From contig CABXYU010000002.1 of NCBI GenBank assembly GCA_902516625.1, positions 1-64,000 of the forward strand: a DNA stretch of 64,000 nt. Reading direction: 5' to 3'. Source of the DNA: an uncultured Pelagibacteraceae bacterium. Its GTDB lineage: Bacteria > Pseudomonadota > Alphaproteobacteria > Pelagibacterales > Pelagibacteraceae. Under the pieces are notes generated by a model that worked only from the letters and a program-made list of their open reading frames with translations, did not search any database and had not been told where the DNA came from. A program made the position numbers and the translations under genes. This document shows, piece after piece, positions 33,007 to 41,654 of this stretch (its first letter is position 1; each line of letters opens with the position of its first letter).

Positions 33007-34058
33007 TCTATTGTTTATTTATTTTAATTGGAATTATTTTTTATAATTGTTTAAGTATTGCAATGGAAAAACCTTATCATCATTTAGCAGATGGAACGTT
33101 TAGAAATCCAGAGGGTTCTCCAAAAAGAGACCCTAATGTAAAATGGTCTTACAAAATATTTAATCAAGAAAAAAAGAAACTTGATATGACTGTACCAAAT
33201 GAACATGTCGTAGAGAAAGAAAAAGTTTTAGAGGACCTAAAAAAATATCAAGAGGATGATTATGTGGCTTGGATAGGACATGCTACATTTTTAATTAAGC
33301 TAGGTGAAACTACAATAATTACAGATCCTGTTTTTTCAAAAAATGCAGGTCCTTTGATATTTGGTCCAAAAAGGTTTACCAAACCAGCACTGACACTAAA
33401 AGAAATTCCAAAGATAGATTTATTTTTACTAACTCACAATCATTACGATCACCAAGATATGTCTACAATAAGAAGATTTCCCTATAAAAATGCGAAAGTT
33501 TTACTCCCCTTAAAACTGGGAAAATATTTTAGAAGATATAATGATGTAAATGAAATGGACTGGTATGAGGAGATAAGAATAAACAAAGATTTAAAAATTA
33601 CATTTCTTCCTGCTGTTCATTGGTCAAAGCGAAGTTTAACAGATACGAATAAATCTTTATGGGGAAATTTTTTAATTGATTATAACGGAAAAAAAATTTT
33701 ATTTGCATGTGATACTGGAAAAGGAAATATTTATAAAGTTATTGGTAACAAATATGGGCCTATAGATTTAATATTCATTAATATTGGTGCATATAATTTT
33801 TATCCAATAATGCCGCAAAAAGATAAATCAATTTACCATACAAATCCTGAAGAGGCATTATCAATTGCAAGAGATTTAAAAAGTAAAAAGGTAATTGGAA
33901 TGCATTGGGGAACATTTGTTTTATCTCTAGAACCAATTATGGAGCCACCTAAACGCTTCAAAGATAATGCTGAAAAATATGGATTTAAAAAAGAAGATGC
34001 GATAATTTTTAAGATTGGTGAAATAAACTCACTTAAAAAATTATTAGGCTACAATTAA
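32985..34058 (+). CDS. Metallo-beta-lactamase-fold hydrolase (NAPE-PLD/UlaG-like)
   Basis: Membrane-anchored or exported metallo-hydrolase of 357 residues. An N-terminal hydrophobic segment (about residues 6-24) precedes the domain. The metal-binding motif T-H-N-H-Y-D-H is at about 149-155, followed by VHWSKRS, DTGKG and a final His in MHWGTF. The order resembles the NAPE-hydrolysing phospholipase D-like group, which acts on lipids or nucleotides; substrate unknown. It starts with GTG inside the sugar dehydrogenase gene (22-base overlap), so coupling is likely. Confidence 0.83.
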   Translation: MVNGKKLIYCLFILIGIIFYNCLSIAMEKPYHHLADGTFRNPEGSPKRDPNVKWSYKIFNQEKKKLDMTVPNEHVVEKEKVLEDLKKYQEDDYVAWIGHATFLIKLGETTIITDPVFSKNAGPLIFGPKRFTKPALTLKEIPKIDLFLLTHNHYDHQDMSTIRRFPYKNAKVLLPLKLGKYFRRYNDVNEMDWYEEIRINKDLKITFLPAVHWSKRSLTDTNKSLWGNFLIDYNGKKILFACDTGKGNIYKVIGNKYGPIDLIFINIGAYNFYPIMPQKDKSIYHTNPEEALSIARDLKSKKVIGMHWGTFVLSLEPIMEPPKRFKDNAEKYGFKKEDAIIFKIGEINSLKKLLGYN

Positions 34059-34066
34059 AAATTGTT

Positions 34067-35746
34067 ATGCAAAAAAGTTCTGAAATCTTATTTCAAAAAG
34101 GGATAGATCATTTCAAAAATAAAAATTTTAAAGAATCAGAAAAATGTTTTGAGAATTTAAAGAATATTCTTCCTTCTAATAAAGATGTGCTTAAAAATTT
34201 AATAATCTGTTATTTTCATAATAAAAAATTTGAAAGTTGTGAAAAAACAATTGAGGAAATGTTTTCCCTTGGGAATAAGGAAAACAAATTCATTGAGCTT
34301 TTGCTTTTAATACTTAAGCAACAAGATAAAGCTGATAAGATTTTAAAACTAATAGCCAAAGAAAAAAAGAACATTAACCCAAAATATAATTTGTTAGAGA
34401 AGTTTGAGAGATCTGCGATTCCGATGTCTAACGAGGAATTAGATGATTTTAGACAAAAAACCTCAAATAAAGTTGACGGTGCTATTGCTGAGAATGCAAT
34501 CAATTTAAAAATAGACGAACACCTTTTAGACCCACCATTATTTTACTATTCATATGAAAAAAAAAATAATCTAGAACTTTCAAAAAAATTGCATATTCTA
34601 ATAAGGAATTCATATCCTGAGCTTCAACAAAATTTTCAGATAGAGAATATTGAAAATAAGAAAATCAAAATAGGATTTATCTCAGAATTTTTTTTTAATC
34701 ATACTATTTCAAAACTTTTTAAAGGATTAATCTTGGGACTTGATACCTCTATTTTTGATATAAATATTTTCTACTTAGATAACAACAAAGGGTTAGATCA
34801 CGAATTTTTTGAAAATGAAAAAAAAAAACTTTTAAAAATCATTCCCTTACCAAAAGAGTTTAATAAAAAAGTTGATACGATTTTAAAAGAAAAATTAGAT
34901 ACAATTTTTTACCCTGATATTGGTTTTTCTACTAAACTTTACTATTTAACTTTTTTAAGATTAGCTAAAATTCAAATAACATCATGGGGTCATCCTGAAA
35001 CTACAGGTAACCCAAATATTGATTATTTTTTATCTTCTAAACTTTTAGAAACAAATTTTGATAATGCTCAAAAACATTATTCAGAAAAATTATTATTATG
35101 TGATTTTTTGCCAATGTATTATTCAAAACCTACAATAAAAAAAATATCTGATGAAGATCTACAATCAAATAATATTTATTCATGTCCACAGACAATGTTT
35201 AAATTACATCCAGATTTTGATGAAATAATTTCAAGAATTTGCAAAGAAGATAAAAAAGCAAAAATTTATTTCATAAAAAGTAAAGAGGAGATTTTCTCAA
35301 AAAAAATTTACAAAAGACTCAAAGAAAAAATGCCAAACTTTATAGATCAAGTAACTTTTATTAATAGTTTATCGGGTGAGGAGTATATCCATCATTGTGG
35401 CAGAGCTTCGGTCTTGCTAGATCCTCTTTATTTTGGAGCAGGAAATAGTTTTCATGAGTCAATGTTTTATGGAACTGCTACCGTAACTATGCCAACAAAT
35501 TTTTTAAGAAGTAAAATCGTAGAAGGTGCTTATAAACAAATGGAAATTATTGATCCACCAATTGTTAAAACTATTGATGAATATGTTTCTTCAGCAATTA
35601 AATTAGCAAATTTAAACCCAAAAAAAATATTAGAAAAAAAGAAATACTATGAAAATTGTGCAGATAAAAATTTATTTGAAAATGAAAAGGCTCTTAAATC
35701 GTTTCAAAATATACTAATTGAAGTATGTAAAAAAAATAAATCTTAA
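34067..35746 (+). CDS. TPR-containing OGT/SPINDLY-like glycosyltransferase-type protein
   Basis: Cytosolic 559-residue protein. Residues 1-110 form TPR-like helix pairs (QKGIDHFKNKNFKESEKCFE, then LKNLIICYFHNKKFESCEKTIEEM). The rest resembles the bacterial O-GlcNAc transferase-like/SPINDLY family, with IKIGFISEFFFNHTISKL, ITSWGHPETTGNPNIDYFLSS, and the C-terminal VLLDPLYFGAGNSFHESMFYGTATVTMP that binds the nucleotide sugar. It may glycosylate proteins or glycans. It lies 8 bases after the hydrolase gene and converges on the SHOCT gene with a 4-base overlap. Confidence 0.82.
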   Translation: MQKSSEILFQKGIDHFKNKNFKESEKCFENLKNILPSNKDVLKNLIICYFHNKKFESCEKTIEEMFSLGNKENKFIELLLLILKQQDKADKILKLIAKEKKNINPKYNLLEKFERSAIPMSNEELDDFRQKTSNKVDGAIAENAINLKIDEHLLDPPLFYYSYEKKNNLELSKKLHILIRNSYPELQQNFQIENIENKKIKIGFISEFFFNHTISKLFKGLILGLDTSIFDINIFYLDNNKGLDHEFFENEKKKLLKIIPLPKEFNKKVDTILKEKLDTIFYPDIGFSTKLYYLTFLRLAKIQITSWGHPETTGNPNIDYFLSSKLLETNFDNAQKHYSEKLLLCDFLPMYYSKPTIKKISDEDLQSNNIYSCPQTMFKLHPDFDEIISRICKEDKKAKIYFIKSKEEIFSKKIYKRLKEKMPNFIDQVTFINSLSGEEYIHHCGRASVLLDPLYFGAGNSFHESMFYGTATVTMPTNFLRSKIVEGAYKQMEIIDPPIVKTIDEYVSSAIKLANLNPKKILEKKKYYENCADKNLFENEKALKSFQNILIEVCKKNKS

Positions 35747-36012
35747 CTATCTAATAATTTTTTTTTTGCTTTTTCAAATTCTTCCTGATTAAGAGCACCA
35801 CTTTTATAAAGCTCATTAAGTTTTGTTAATTCACTGCTTAATTGATCACTATCAGGCAAATTTTCTTGCGGCTCGATTAAATCGTCACTCATATTTTCAT
35901 CTGACTTATTTGCTTTTTTTGCACTAAAACCATTCATTATTGCTGAGCCACCTAAATAAAGAACAAAGCCTAATATAGGTATCACCAAACTAAAGAAAAT
36001 TATTTTTTCCAT
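35743..36012 (-). CDS. Small membrane protein with C-terminal SHOCT domain
   Basis: An 89-residue protein with one N-terminal membrane helix (IIFFSLVIPILGFVLYLGGSAI), an acidic linker, and a C-terminal SHOCT-type helix pair, ELTKLNELYKSGALNQEEFEKAKKKLL. SHOCT modules are oligomerisation or tethering elements whose function is unclear. It is last in the folD run, 3 bases after the 72-residue gene, and converges on the OGT-like gene with a 4-base overlap. Confidence 0.78.
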   Translation of the reverse strand: MEKIIFFSLVIPILGFVLYLGGSAIMNGFSAKKANKSDENMSDDLIEPQENLPDSDQLSSELTKLNELYKSGALNQEEFEKAKKKLLDS

Positions 36013-36015
36013 AAA

Positions 36016-36234
36016 CTAATCTTCATCCTCTTCTCTCCAATTTTTTTCATACATTAACCAAGCTGCAAATATAACTGAAAATGTACCAACAATCATACCA
36101 TAATCAAATCCAGTTTGTTGATCATATAAGTACCAACCTAATTGAGTGGCTCCAATCGGAGGGATTGTAAGAATTGCCATAAGTATTACAATTCTATATG
36201 GATATCTTGGTTTTTTCATATCCCAATCTACCAA
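36016..36234 (-). CDS. Small membrane protein of unknown function
   Basis: A 72-residue protein with two hydrophobic segments (about 13-33 and 42-60) between basic and acidic ends; the C-terminus is EEDED. I do not recognise the family. It lies 22 bases after folD on the same strand and ends 3 bases before the SHOCT gene, so it is probably co-transcribed with them. Confidence 0.65.
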   Translation of the reverse strand: MVDWDMKKPRYPYRIVILMAILTIPPIGATQLGWYLYDQQTGFDYGMIVGTFSVIFAAWLMYEKNWREEDED

Positions 36235-36256
36235 AAATTATTTGCTAATTTAAATG

Positions 36257-37102
36257 TTAAATTTGCGATCTTTTGAAACAGTCGATTGTATTTTTTAACA
36301 AACAAGCGATAGTCATTGGTCCAACACCACCGGGCACTGGTGTAAGTGCTTTTGCATTTTTTGATACCTCTTCAAAAGCCACATCCCCTACAATTCCTTT
36401 ATCAGTTTTATTAATTCCAACATCTATTACTATTGCATCTTTTTTAACCCAGTCTCCTTTTACAAGTTCTGGAATACCAACTGCTGCAACTATAATATCT
36501 GCTTCCAAACATTCTGCCTTAAGATCTTTTGTTTTTGAATGAGTGATCGTCACCGTGCAATTTTCTTTTAAAAGAAGTTGCGTCATAGGTTTACCATTTA
36601 AATTTGATCTTCCAACTACAACCGCTTTTTTTCCATTTAAATTTGGTTCAATCTTTTTTATTAACAAATAACATCCTAAAGGGGTACATGGCACTGAACT
36701 TTCATAACCTGAAGACAGATTCCCAACGTTCATAGGGTGGAAACCATCAACATCTTTTGAAGGATCGATTGTCTCAATTACTTTTTGTTTATCAATATGA
36801 TTAGGCAGTGGCAATTGAACTAAAATGCCAGACACTGATTCATCTTGGTTTAATTCTTTAATTTTATTTAAAATAACTTTTTCCTCAACACTGTCAGGAT
36901 ACTTAATCACGTCAGATTTTAGACCAACTTCTTTTGCAGATTTTTCTTTATTTCTAACATAAATCTGGCTTGGTGTAAGATCTCCAATTAAAATCACAGT
37001 TAAACCAGGAATCTTTTTATATTTATTTTTTAAGTCTGAAACCTCTTTTTTAAGCTCCTCTCTTAATAATGCAGCTTCTTTTTTACCATCAATTAAAATC
37101 AT
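36257..37102 (-). CDS. folD: Methylenetetrahydrofolate dehydrogenase/cyclohydrolase
   Basis: Bifunctional enzyme interconverting 5,10-methylene- and 10-formyl-tetrahydrofolate through methenyl-THF, with NADP. The 281 residues contain the active-site Tyr/Lys pair in PSQIYVRNKEKSA, the GILVQLPLP strand, PCTPLGCYLL, the VVGRSNLNGKPM nucleotide region and the C-terminal TPVPGGVGPMTIACLL motif. It follows yggT by 4 bases. It supplies one-carbon units, including 10-formyl-THF used by PurH, encoded at 49.3 kb. Confidence 0.96.
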   Translation of the reverse strand: MILIDGKKEAALLREELKKEVSDLKNKYKKIPGLTVILIGDLTPSQIYVRNKEKSAKEVGLKSDVIKYPDSVEEKVILNKIKELNQDESVSGILVQLPLPNHIDKQKVIETIDPSKDVDGFHPMNVGNLSSGYESSVPCTPLGCYLLIKKIEPNLNGKKAVVVGRSNLNGKPMTQLLLKENCTVTITHSKTKDLKAECLEADIIVAAVGIPELVKGDWVKKDAIVIDVGINKTDKGIVGDVAFEEVSKNAKALTPVPGGVGPMTIACLLKNTIDCFKRSQI

Positions 37103-37106
37103 AAAT

Positions 37107-37397
37107 TTAGAATATTATTGGTGCAATGTAGAGCTTCATACACATTTCTATAAACCAAATCAATAGTAGTAAAATTATTGGAGAAATATCTAAGGCGCCC
37201 AAATTTGGTAGAAAACGTCTTATTCTTTTTAAAAAAGGATCAGTTAGTCGATATGTGAGCTCTAAAAGAGCATAAACAAATCTATTTTGTGTGTTAAGAA
37301 CGTTAAAAGCAATTAACCAACTTACAACAACATTTGCTATCACTACATAAGAATAAAGTTTTAATATTTGTAAAACTAAATAAAAAATAGCTATCAT
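37107..37397 (-). CDS. yggT: YggT family membrane protein
   Basis: Small inner membrane protein of the YggT family, linked in various bacteria to osmotic or envelope functions. The 96 residues show the family core: a first helix, VVSWLIAFNVLNTQNRFVYALLELTYRLTDPFLKRIRRFLPNLGALDISPI, then a second helix. It overlaps the mscS stop by 4 bases (ATGA), and ends 4 bases before folD, linking it to a predicted osmotic channel and hem genes. Confidence 0.9.
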   Translation of the reverse strand: MIAIFYLVLQILKLYSYVVIANVVVSWLIAFNVLNTQNRFVYALLELTYRLTDPFLKRIRRFLPNLGALDISPIILLLLIWFIEMCMKLYIAPIIF

Positions 37398-38485
37398 TTT
37401 TTTTCAATATAGATTGAAGAACTTGGAAATGCGAAAGAGGCTTTATTGTTCTCTACAATTTGTTTAATTTCAATAGCAAGTTTTTCTTTTACGGATAACC
37501 ACTCATTCCAACTGCTTGACTTAGTAAAACAACGTACATACATATCTATTGAACTATCTGAAAATTTATCAACTCTGACTGCAATTCCTATACTTGTATT
37601 AAAATCCTCACTTTTTTTAATATGTGACTCAATATCGTTTCGTATTTTTTTTAATTGATCTACAGTCGTATCATATTGAAGTGTAATTACCCAACTTATC
37701 AACCAGTTTGATGTTTCACTTACATTCACAACTGCATTTTCTGCAAATTGAAAATTAGGAATTATTGCTAATGATTTATCAAATTTTCTTATTGTTGTTG
37801 ATCGAAAACCAATTTTTTCTACAATACCTTCTATAATGCCATCAACTAAAATCCAGTCACCTATCTTAAATCTTTTTTCAACAAGAACTAAAATTCCTGA
37901 AATTAAATTTTTAAATAAATCTTGTGCTCCTAATGCTACTGCAACTCCAAATAAACCTAGCCCAGCAATAATTGGACCGATTTTAATACCCCATAATTCA
38001 AGTACGGCCGCAAGTCCTAAAATAAATATTAAAATTTTAAGTGATTTTATAATCCAACCAATTAACTCTCTTGTTAAAAGTTTGTCTAAACCACTCAAGA
38101 TATAGGATATCGGTTCGATTACCTGATGAATAATCCAAAAGATTAGTATTGTAATTAATGTTCTGTTGATAGTGTCGACTATCTCTCGACCTTCCAAAGA
38201 AAAAGTCATGTAGTAACTTGCAATAAAGAAACCCAGAACAATTGGTAAAAATCTTGCTGGTCCAATTAATGCTGAAACAAAAGTGTCATCGAGTTTATTC
38301 GTAGTTCTTTTTGAAATTATTTCTAATTTTTTAATAATTAATTTACTAATTATTCCTCTAAAGATTAAAAATATAAGAAAAATTCCTAAACCAATTAATA
38401 TTTGAAAAATATCAACACCAAGTATTCCTTTATTCCATACAGACAAAAATATTTCAGAAAAGTTATCAAATAATTCCATAATCAA
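37394..38485 (-). CDS. Small-conductance mechanosensitive channel (MscS family)
   Basis: Inner membrane channel that opens under membrane tension and protects against osmotic shock. The 363 residues have four or five hydrophobic segments, the MscS pore helix region GPIIAGLGLFGVAVALGAQDLFKNLISGI with the family Gly/Ala pattern, then the beta domain EKRFKIGDWILVDGIIEGIVEKIGFRSTTIR. It overlaps hemD by 4 bases and yggT by 4 bases. Two nearby Met codons at the start leave a two-codon ambiguity. Confidence 0.92.
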   Translation of the reverse strand: MIMELFDNFSEIFLSVWNKGILGVDIFQILIGLGIFLIFLIFRGIISKLIIKKLEIISKRTTNKLDDTFVSALIGPARFLPIVLGFFIASYYMTFSLEGREIVDTINRTLITILIFWIIHQVIEPISYILSGLDKLLTRELIGWIIKSLKILIFILGLAAVLELWGIKIGPIIAGLGLFGVAVALGAQDLFKNLISGILVLVEKRFKIGDWILVDGIIEGIVEKIGFRSTTIRKFDKSLAIIPNFQFAENAVVNVSETSNWLISWVITLQYDTTVDQLKKIRNDIESHIKKSEDFNTSIGIAVRVDKFSDSSIDMYVRCFTKSSSWNEWLSVKEKLAIEIKQIVENNKASFAFPSSSIYIEKK

Positions 38486-39180
38486 ATCTTATATAACAAA
38501 AATTCCTCTTCACCAGGATGAAATAAAAAAATTTTTTTCCACTTAATTTCATTCAAAATTGAAGAGGTTTTTTCACTTATACACATTAAGTTTGTATCCA
38601 TCCAAATATTTTGAACTTTATTCATCTTTATAAAATTTAAAAAACTCAAGGCACTATTTTTTGAATAAATATACACGATGTCAGGTATTTTTACCTTAAG
38701 TTCGGAGACAAAGCTTTCATCAAAATTTTTTATGTGAGAAGTTTTATAATTGATAAGTCTATTTATTCTAATTCCCTCATCTAAAAGTTCACGATCTAGT
38801 TCTGTTGAAATCGTATCCCCGCTTACATATATCATCTTACCATTTTTTTTATCAAAATTTTGTAAGATAAGTTCTTTTAAATTTCGAACATTTCCCTCTG
38901 CGGATATTACGTTTTGAAATCCAACTTTTTTTGCTTTTTTTTCTGTTCCTGCTCCAACACAAAAACATAAAATTTTTTTATCTATATCTCCTAATTTTAA
39001 AAATTTTATTGCATTAGCACTTGTAAATACAATTGCTTTATAATCAGCAAAATTTATTATTCCATAATTAACTGATTGAATTTCTAATAATGGTAGATGT
39101 GAAACTTGATGACCAAGAAACCTTAATTTTGAAATCATTTCCAATGAGTCTTCTAGTGGTCTTGTTAACAAAATATGCAT
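38482..39180 (-). CDS. hemD: Uroporphyrinogen-III synthase
   Basis: Closes hydroxymethylbilane to uroporphyrinogen III, the branch point for haem and corrinoids. The family is poorly conserved, but the start MHILLTRPLEDS, the AIVFTSANAIKFL segment and the C-terminal SEKTSSIL element fit, as does the 232-residue length. The frame opens further upstream to 39243, but the Met at 39180 gives the family start and a 4-base gap after hemC. Confidence 0.87.
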   Translation of the reverse strand: MHILLTRPLEDSLEMISKLRFLGHQVSHLPLLEIQSVNYGIINFADYKAIVFTSANAIKFLKLGDIDKKILCFCVGAGTEKKAKKVGFQNVISAEGNVRNLKELILQNFDKKNGKMIYVSGDTISTELDRELLDEGIRINRLINYKTSHIKNFDESFVSELKVKIPDIVYIYSKNSALSFLNFIKMNKVQNIWMDTNLMCISEKTSSILNEIKWKKIFLFHPGEEEFLLYKI

Positions 39181-39184
39181 TTTT

Positions 39185-40102
39185 TTATTTTTTATAAGAA
39201 TTATTAGATTTGTCTTTAAGTTTTTTGCCCACCTCTTCTCCAATCACTTTTGCATTTTCTAAGGATGCTGTTTTTTTTTCATAAAATCTTTTTGATCCAT
39301 CTAACGAAAAAAGTTCAGCCTCGAGTATGAGATTGTTATTATCAATCTTTGCGTGGACACCAACCGCAGTTTCGCAATCGCCTTCTAAAATTTTTAAAAC
39401 ACTTCTTTCTGCTTGTACTACTTGATAAGTATTCAGATGATTTATTTTTTTAAGTATAGAATGAATATAATCATCATCATGTCTACATTGAAGAGCGACA
39501 ATCCCCTGACCAGCACATGGCACTATTTCAGAAGTTGAAAAGAATTGAGTGATTTTTTTTTCTAATTTCAATGATTTTAATCCTGCATAAGCAAGTATTA
39601 TACCATCATATAGACCATCATTTAATTTTTTTATCCTAGTTTCGACATTACCTCTAATTAATTGACAGTTTGCATCAGATCTAATTTTCTTAATTTGAAA
39701 CTCTCTTCGAAATGATGAAGTTCCAATAATAGGATTTTTTTTTAATTCTTTGAGTTTTTTTTCGTTGCTAGTGATAAGTATTTCCCGGGGGTCATTTCTT
39801 TTTAAAAAAGTATTTGTAATTAGACCATTAGTCTCCATTGTTGGCATATCTTTTAACGCATGAACAGCAATATCAATTTCTTTTTTTAAAAGTTCTTTTT
39901 CTATATTTGATGAAAATAATCCCTTTCCTCCAACATCTGACAACCTTTTGTTTTGGAATTGATCTCCTTGAGTAGAAATTTCTTTAATCAAAATATCATC
40001 AGATTTAAAATTTGAATTTTCTAATATCTTATCTTTTGCATCTTGGGCATATTTTAGTGCCAGTTTGCTACCTCTAGATCCAATAATAATTTTATTTTTC
40101 AT
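39185..40102 (-). CDS. hemC: Porphobilinogen deaminase (hydroxymethylbilane synthase)
   Basis: Polymerises four porphobilinogen units to hydroxymethylbilane in haem synthesis. The 305-residue protein has the GSRGSKLALKYAQ start, the catalytic region HALKDMPT, the substrate Arg residues in GTSSFRREFQIKK, and the dipyrromethane-attachment Cys in EGDCETAVG. It is followed by hemD after 4 bases. It is divergent from tsaD, an arrangement conserved in alphaproteobacteria. Confidence 0.96.
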   Translation of the reverse strand: MKNKIIIGSRGSKLALKYAQDAKDKILENSNFKSDDILIKEISTQGDQFQNKRLSDVGGKGLFSSNIEKELLKKEIDIAVHALKDMPTMETNGLITNTFLKRNDPREILITSNEKKLKELKKNPIIGTSSFRREFQIKKIRSDANCQLIRGNVETRIKKLNDGLYDGIILAYAGLKSLKLEKKITQFFSTSEIVPCAGQGIVALQCRHDDDYIHSILKKINHLNTYQVVQAERSVLKILEGDCETAVGVHAKIDNNNLILEAELFSLDGSKRFYEKKTASLENAKVIGEEVGKKLKDKSNNSYKK

Positions 40103-40154
40103 AAATTTATTTCTTATTTGTATAAAGATTGTACTATTATTAAAAACAATTTTA

Positions 40155-41228
40155 ATGATTAAAAAACCTATAATAATTGGAATTGAAACTAGTTGTGACG
40201 AAACTGCTGCATCAATAATAACTGAGGATGAACAAGGAACTCCGTTGGTTCTCTCTAATATAATATCGAGCCAAATAAATGTTCATAAGGAATTTGGAGG
40301 TGTGGTACCAGAATTAGCAGCTAGATCTCATTTAGAAAAAATTGATCTTATTGTAAAAAAAGCGATTGATGATAGTGGTATAAAATTTTCAGAAATAGAT
40401 GCAGTGGCATCAACTGCTGGACCTGGTCTCATAGTTTGCTTATCAGTTGGTCTTAGCTTTGGAAAAGCAATTGCTTTAAGTTTAGACAAACCCTTCATAG
40501 CTGTAAATCATCTGGAAGGTCACGCTCTCAGTCCGAGACTAAATTCAAATTTAGAATACCCTTACTTACTATTATTAATTTCTGGAGGACATTCGCAGTT
40601 TCTAAATGTTAAAAAATTTGGAAAGTATGAGAGGTTAGGGACAACTATTGATGACGCACTAGGTGAGGCGTTTGATAAAACTGCAAAAGTTTTAGGGATA
40701 GATTTTCCTGGTGGACCACAAATTGAAATTTTATCTAAAAAAGGAAACCCTGATAAGTATGACTTGCCAAAACCAATTTTTCATAGAGGTGGCTGCAATT
40801 TATCCTTTGCTGGTTTAAAAACTGCAGTATTGAAGATCGCAAAAGAAATTAAAACTGACCAAGAAAAGTTTGATTTGGCTGCCTCATTTCAGAAAACTAT
40901 TGAAATGATTTTAAGAAAAAAAACGCTTGAAGCTTTTGTTCAATTTGAAAAAAAAAATCAATTAAAGGAAAAAGTGTTTGTAATTGCTGGTGGTGTAGCA
41001 GCTAATAAAAAAATAAGATCTATGCTCGTTGATCTTTGTAAAGAACAAAATTATAAAAGTATTTTTCCGCCAATTAACCTTTGTGGTGATAACGCTGCCA
41101 TGATAGGAATGGTGGGTCTTGAGAAATTTAAACTAAAACAATTTAATGAATTAGATTGTTCTGCAAAACCAAGATGGGCATTGGATGAAAAAGCTACTTT
41201 TCTAAAAGGCGCTGGAATTAAATTATAA
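40155..41228 (+). CDS. tsaD: tRNA threonylcarbamoyladenosine biosynthesis protein TsaD
   Basis: Transfers threonylcarbamoyl to A37 of ANN-decoding tRNAs, acting with TsaB and TsaE. The 357 residues have GIETSCDETAAS at the start, the metal-binding H-L-E-G-H motif, LLISGGHSQFL, GEAFDKTAKVLG and AGGVAANKKIR. The frame is open to 40065, but the Met at 40155 is chosen because the family begins immediately before GIETSCDE and earlier residues would overlap hemC. Its stop shares one base with the EVE gene start. Confidence 0.95.
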   Translation: MIKKPIIIGIETSCDETAASIITEDEQGTPLVLSNIISSQINVHKEFGGVVPELAARSHLEKIDLIVKKAIDDSGIKFSEIDAVASTAGPGLIVCLSVGLSFGKAIALSLDKPFIAVNHLEGHALSPRLNSNLEYPYLLLLISGGHSQFLNVKKFGKYERLGTTIDDALGEAFDKTAKVLGIDFPGGPQIEILSKKGNPDKYDLPKPIFHRGGCNLSFAGLKTAVLKIAKEIKTDQEKFDLAASFQKTIEMILRKKTLEAFVQFEKKNQLKEKVFVIAGGVAANKKIRSMLVDLCKEQNYKSIFPPINLCGDNAAMIGMVGLEKFKLKQFNELDCSAKPRWALDEKATFLKGAGIKL

Positions 41229-41641
41229 TGCAGTATTGGTTAGTAAAATCTGAACCAGATGTGTGGTCCATTGACCAGCAGAAAAAAGCTGGAAAAAAAG
41301 GTGCTGCATGGGATGGGGTAAGAAATTATCAAGCTGCTAAAAATTTAAAAAATATGAAAAAAGGAGACCTGTGTTTTTTTTACCATTCGAATATAGGTAA
41401 AGAAATAGTTGGAATTGTTAAGGTTATTAAAGAGTATTATGCAGATAAAACAGACCAATCTGGACGTTTTGTTGCTGTAACAGTAAAATTTTTAAGGAAA
41501 TTGGATAAACCTATAACCTTAGAAAAAATAAAAAAAAACAAGCAATTAAGCCATTTATCATTAATAAAACAAAGTAGATTATCTGTAATGCCAATAGATT
41601 CTAAAAGCTGGAAAATTTTAAATAACATGAGTAAGATTTGA
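41228..41641 (+). CDS. EVE-domain protein
   Basis: Small cytosolic protein of the EVE/PUA-like fold, which binds modified nucleotides in DNA or RNA. The 137 residues match the family start [15 protein letters not shown], then [38 protein letters not shown] and SRLSVMPI. It starts in the tsaD stop codon. The tsaD-EVE neighbourhood is common in alphaproteobacteria, where gpsA often lies between; it is absent here. Confidence 0.9.
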   Translation: MQYWLVKSEPDVWSIDQQKKAGKKGAAWDGVRNYQAAKNLKNMKKGDLCFFYHSNIGKEIVGIVKVIKEYYADKTDQSGRFVAVTVKFLRKLDKPITLEKIKKNKQLSHLSLIKQSRLSVMPIDSKSWKILNNMSKI

Positions 41642-41654
41642 TAAAAGAGAATTT

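Noticed and set aside
39181..39243. N-terminal extension of hemD
   Set aside because: It overlaps the hemC 3' end and the family starts at MHILLTRP, base 39180.
40065..40154. Upstream extension of tsaD to 40065
   Set aside because: The extra 30 residues are hydrophobic, overlap hemC, and precede the conserved GIETSCDE start. The Met at 40155 fits the family.
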